In this document: positions 60,370 through 64,000 of the stretch, piece by piece
Numbering within the stretch: the stretch's first letter is position 1
Layout: every line of letters starts with the position of its first letter
Assembly: GCA_009767595.1 (NCBI GenBank)
Contig: VSDK01012543.1
Coordinates: forward strand, 879,834-943,833
From: Symbiodinium kawagutii
Taxonomy: Eukaryota; Sar; Dinophyceae; Suessiales; Symbiodiniaceae
Direction: 5' to 3'
Length of the DNA stretch: 64,000 nucleotides
Notes under the pieces: model-generated
The model's database searches: none
What the model was told of the DNA's origin: nothing
What the model saw: only the letters and a program-made list of their open reading frames with translations
Translations under genes and position numbers: made by a program

Positions 60370-63300
60370 GGCTCTAAAAACATTTTTTCTTTGGTTTCGT
60401 CCTGTCTTTTTCTTCAGTCTTTCCCACTTCCTGCGTTTGCACTTGTCAGGCTTCGTTGGGGGTTAGGGTTGGATTGGGTTGAGGTGGGGTGGAGTGAAGT
60501 GGGATTAATCACGTTCGCTCTGTCTTGCTGTGCATGGCACTCACTTTTTGGTTTATCACATTTCCACGCTTGCTGATATATAGCAACTCTTTCTCGCTGT
60601 CTTTGTTTCCTGGCTTGAGTCGTTTACAGTTGTCTGGTTCGTTGGGGTAATGTGGGGTCAAGAACGTTTGCTCTCTTCTTCTTTCCTTGTGCAAAGAACA
60701 GCATTTCGCATTGGACCTGCTTCTGAAGGACTTGGTATATGAGTCTGAAACCACCTGAAATGGTGTCTAGGCTCCATCAATTTGCAGGTTTGCCGATCAA
60801 GATGGCAAGTCAAGTTGGTGATGCGGCCTCGCAGTTTCAGGTTTCGCGATGATTTCCAGCCGGTCCCTGTTGTTGAAAAAAGCTGAAAGATCCCAATCAC
60901 TGGCTTGTTTCATCGTCATTTTGATCAACATTATCCCTCTGTATTCTTAGGTGTTGCAATTATTCCAATCTTAACCCCAGTACACCAAGCTGGCGTTCTG
61001 AAAATATCGAACCAATCTAACCCCCAACCTGATGGTTTCCTTGCACCAAAAAAAACTGATGCGATGCTGCTCATTGCGCGCGACCTCTTCAGGATGCGTC
61101 GCGCACAGAGGAACTGATTTTCATCAGGTCCTTGGCCCGGCAGCGCGGATGTGTCGGTGGGCAGCCTTGCATTGCTTCAACAATGGGTGGACATGACACG
61201 TTAAACATCATGGTTTGGACCACATTTAACAGATGCGGTGTCCTTGCCTCAACAGCCTTTACGAAGGGATGATGCGAGGCTGGGAGGGTGGTCAAGACAC
61301 AGCAAAATAGACTTGAAGGTCGCAGTATGGTTCTAAGAAACTTTGGCTGACCAAAGATTAACATAGAGCAAGCAGTAGCAATACTCACACAAAACTCACT
61401 CAGCAAGTCATGCTCACAAAAATCAACTTACTGTCATAGGAATCAGTATAAAACATATCCACACCATGCAACATGCAAACTTCCGCGACCAATTTCAGAA
61501 CTTGGTCCCAGAGAGAGCCAAGAGCTCCCACTCAAATAAACAACCCACAGATTTTATCACAGCCAGTGCTACAGACATAGCTCGGCTAGTAGGATCTCTC
61601 ACAGACTTACAGTTCTTGATGCAACTCAATGTCCATCCCATGGTGTGAGTTGATCTCATCACGTCCAGGTCATCAAATAACAACCAAGCTGACAACAACA
61701 AAGCTAACAAGTCGCCAACCAATCAACCAACCAAACCGGCGGGGGTGCTCGTGTCACCTTGCATTTCAAGGCATTCCAAGAATGAATTTCAGCCCAGCTA
61801 CCATTTACCATACAACCACTGTACAATATTAACCAGTTTACCAAGTAACCATTAAACTCACAACGCTGATCATTTACCAATTAGCCATTGACCAATGAGT
61901 GATGCAAATATGAATGCGTGTTCACCATCAATCATCGTGGGCCATCAAGAAATGTCATGCACCGTTTTTTGCCGTTAGTAATTAGTTAAACCACCAGCGA
62001 TGAACTTATCACGTGCAAAACACAATGAAATAAACTACCCTCCTACAACCCATAACCATCCGGAACCTCGCACACCCAAACTTATACCCCGAAAGACCAT
62101 ACGCCTTCCTTCCTGGTGAGAAAGCAAAATTGTGCTCTAGTGTCTCCAAGTCAAGTGGACCAAAGTTGTGTGGAATTCTCGTGACAAATGATCCGTTCCA
62201 AATGTTTTTTTTTCTGGACATTCCAAATTAGAGTACCGATGCTTCCAAACCACTCCCAGGCAAACCAAATGACTCCCCAGCTGCGCCCTTACCCAACCAC
62301 CCCAGTCGGGGTCCACACTGCGCTTGGCACCAGGGAGTCGCGGTTGGTGGCTTGTCTTGCCATCCGGCCACACCTGGCAGGTTGGTGCACCAGGAGTCCA
62401 AGCCGATGTTGGAACTGACACAGCACATGTGTTGCGGGTTGTTTTTCTGCATGAGGTCACACTTCTCAGACGTAGTAGTCAGTATAATCAAGTATAGTCA
62501 AGTATAACCAGAATCGAGCAGCTCAGCCTTCGACCAAATCTTAAGCGTTGTCAAGATGGAAAGAATGCTAAAAATAACAGCTGAGACTGTGGGATCGCCA
62601 AATCCCAAAGCTGCAAGTGAGCTAAAACCACATTCCTTTAGTAGCAAAGAAACAAATGTGATATGGCAAGTCGGTCAAATCCTCCGACTTAAAGCGTGGC
62701 AAGTTTCGAGGTAGAAGTATTGCGAACGGATATAGAGGGTCAAGACTACTGCCAGCCAACATCCTTGATTCAAAATACCCGGGACGTGGGGATAGTCACT
62801 AGCCGCAATCTTGCAGGATGAGCAACCTTTTTGCAGATACATCAGTACAACATTGTGTGTACTGTACATAGTCATACATAGTCTATGTGTATATGTACAC
62901 ATATATATTATCCAAATGTAAGAATGCAAGCCCAGCCCTATGCCGCCTGACCAGTTTGCACCAGGGTCTCCTTGGTCTCAGGGTTGTGCAAAATCAACAT
63001 CACCACCTGGCAGTTCAACTCGCAGTCGCAGGGCAGAGTAGCTTCTGAAGACCCTTGTCCGTGGTTTATCTCAGGTGCACCTCAGGCACTGTTAAAACCC
63101 TCCCGGTGGCAGATTTCTGAGCTTGCAGTGGATTTCCAGCAGCAAAGCATCCAAGTCTGCGGGAGGATACAGCTGAAAGAGCCCCTGCACCACAGTCAGA
63201 TGGTTCCCACCTTGTGAACCATAGAAATATGATACCCGCAAGAAGCTTTAGAGTCTTTAGAGACACTTTTGTATCTTATCATTGCGTATTAGTCACTGCA

Positions 63301-64000
63301 AGTGCTCTTCTCATTTCGATATAACTGTTAACCATGACATGTGCATGGACAAATCGATGATGGGTAGGATCCCATGTCGGCACCAGAGTCTACGTGTGGC
63401 GATTGGATTTGCGGAACCGATAAATAATGTCCAGTAGACTACCAGGATCATTAAAATGATTTGTGTCACCCATGAATTACGGTACATTAATGCCCAAACT
63501 CATGATCGTATCGTATTCCTAAAAACCCCTAAGTTGCAATTAACTACTTGTAAATAATATATAGTGACCCTCAATGATCAGTACTGTATACACAAATCAA
63601 TCTCAATTTGCCAATCATGCAAACAGGGTACAAGACCACTCTCAATGGACCCTCGTTCGTGACGCAACCGGTGATCCGGACCGAGATAGTCCGATCCCTG
63701 ATGTTTCTCAGTGACTCTGATCCGAACGAGATCTGGTCTGCCCAGTGCTCTACCAACCTGTATAGTCATCCTGGACTATCCCCAATCAGAGTAAATGATG
63801 TAAATGTTGAAAATGAATATTCAGCATCCACTCCACAAGATCAAATACACATACATACACCGCCCAGAGCACGTCTCTTCTAACCTCAGCTCCACATCTT
63901 CGAAAATCGTTGATCAAAAAACCACCATGACTCGCACCAAAATTCTTCAGAAGCCACCGCGTTTTGGTTGTTCCTCCATCTCAACAGAACACCTGGATGG
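60370..64000. other. No named gene; a few unplaced frames
   Basis: A 105-codon minus frame at 61089-61406 and a GC-richer stretch at 62270-62430 (open on minus) could be exons or gene remnants. I see no domain or splice pair to support them. Confidence 0.3.

Overview
The window looks like nuclear DNA of a dinoflagellate, probably in or near the Symbiodiniaceae. This rests on four things: a secreted von Willebrand type D protein of a style common in dinoflagellates; very small GC-rich exons scattered in long repeat-rich introns; acceptors of the form AG|G with many GC donors; and compound microsatellites whose unclosed cores are N gaps. All exon borders are hand-read predictions without transcript support.

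Left part (about 0.5-15.3 kb, minus strand): one gene is proposed. It starts at 15278 with a signal peptide, then a Cys-rich WSC-like segment, a Thr tract, a vWD domain and a C8-type Cys domain, in four exons (15278-13199). A long Ala/Glu/Lys coiled coil seems to follow, spread over small exons to a stop at 513-515. Eight of these exons (8398, 7491, 6619, 5894, 5603, 4745, 3789 and 3055 as 5' ends) are each exactly 63 bp, phase 0, and encode 21 residues (three heptads) with a shared pattern: Glu at 9, Ala-Lys near 16-17, Ala-Glu at 20-21. This is the strongest observation here: a coiled coil lengthened by repeated duplication of a three-heptad exon. Whether it is joined to the vWD part is inferred, because of an unresolved frame break near 13.25 kb and a long intron after it.

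Middle part (about 15.6-53 kb): the tail of a second minus-strand gene lies 322 bp upstream of the vWD start (exons 16231-16307 and 15600-15710). Beyond it about twenty GC-rich exon-like islets of 50-150 bp appear roughly every 1-2.5 kb. Most are open on both strands, so strand and gene membership are unresolved. Islets are usually flanked by AACCATCA-like DNA on the left and TGATGGTT-like DNA on the right, so the ends of each intron are complementary in either orientation.

Two families of short non-coding terminal-inverted-repeat elements are scattered through this part: family A (GGTGGTTTCT termini, about 100-120 bp) and family B (GGCTGTGGGTCAA termini, about 100-125 bp). Both show 4-bp target duplications in several copies. 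A rarer family C has two copies.

Right part (about 46-64 kb): the AACCATCA/TGATGGTT texture fades. Here lie two tandem arrays and a 231-bp palindrome that share the core GTGCATYGA (46.7-48.0 kb), an 81-bp minisatellite open in several frames (54.19-54.60 kb), and a fragment resembling the C-terminal part of an IS1595/ISXO2-type DDE transposase (54.84-55.14 kb). From 56 to 64 kb I see no gene I can name. No rRNA, convincing tRNA, CRISPR or bacterial operon structure was seen.
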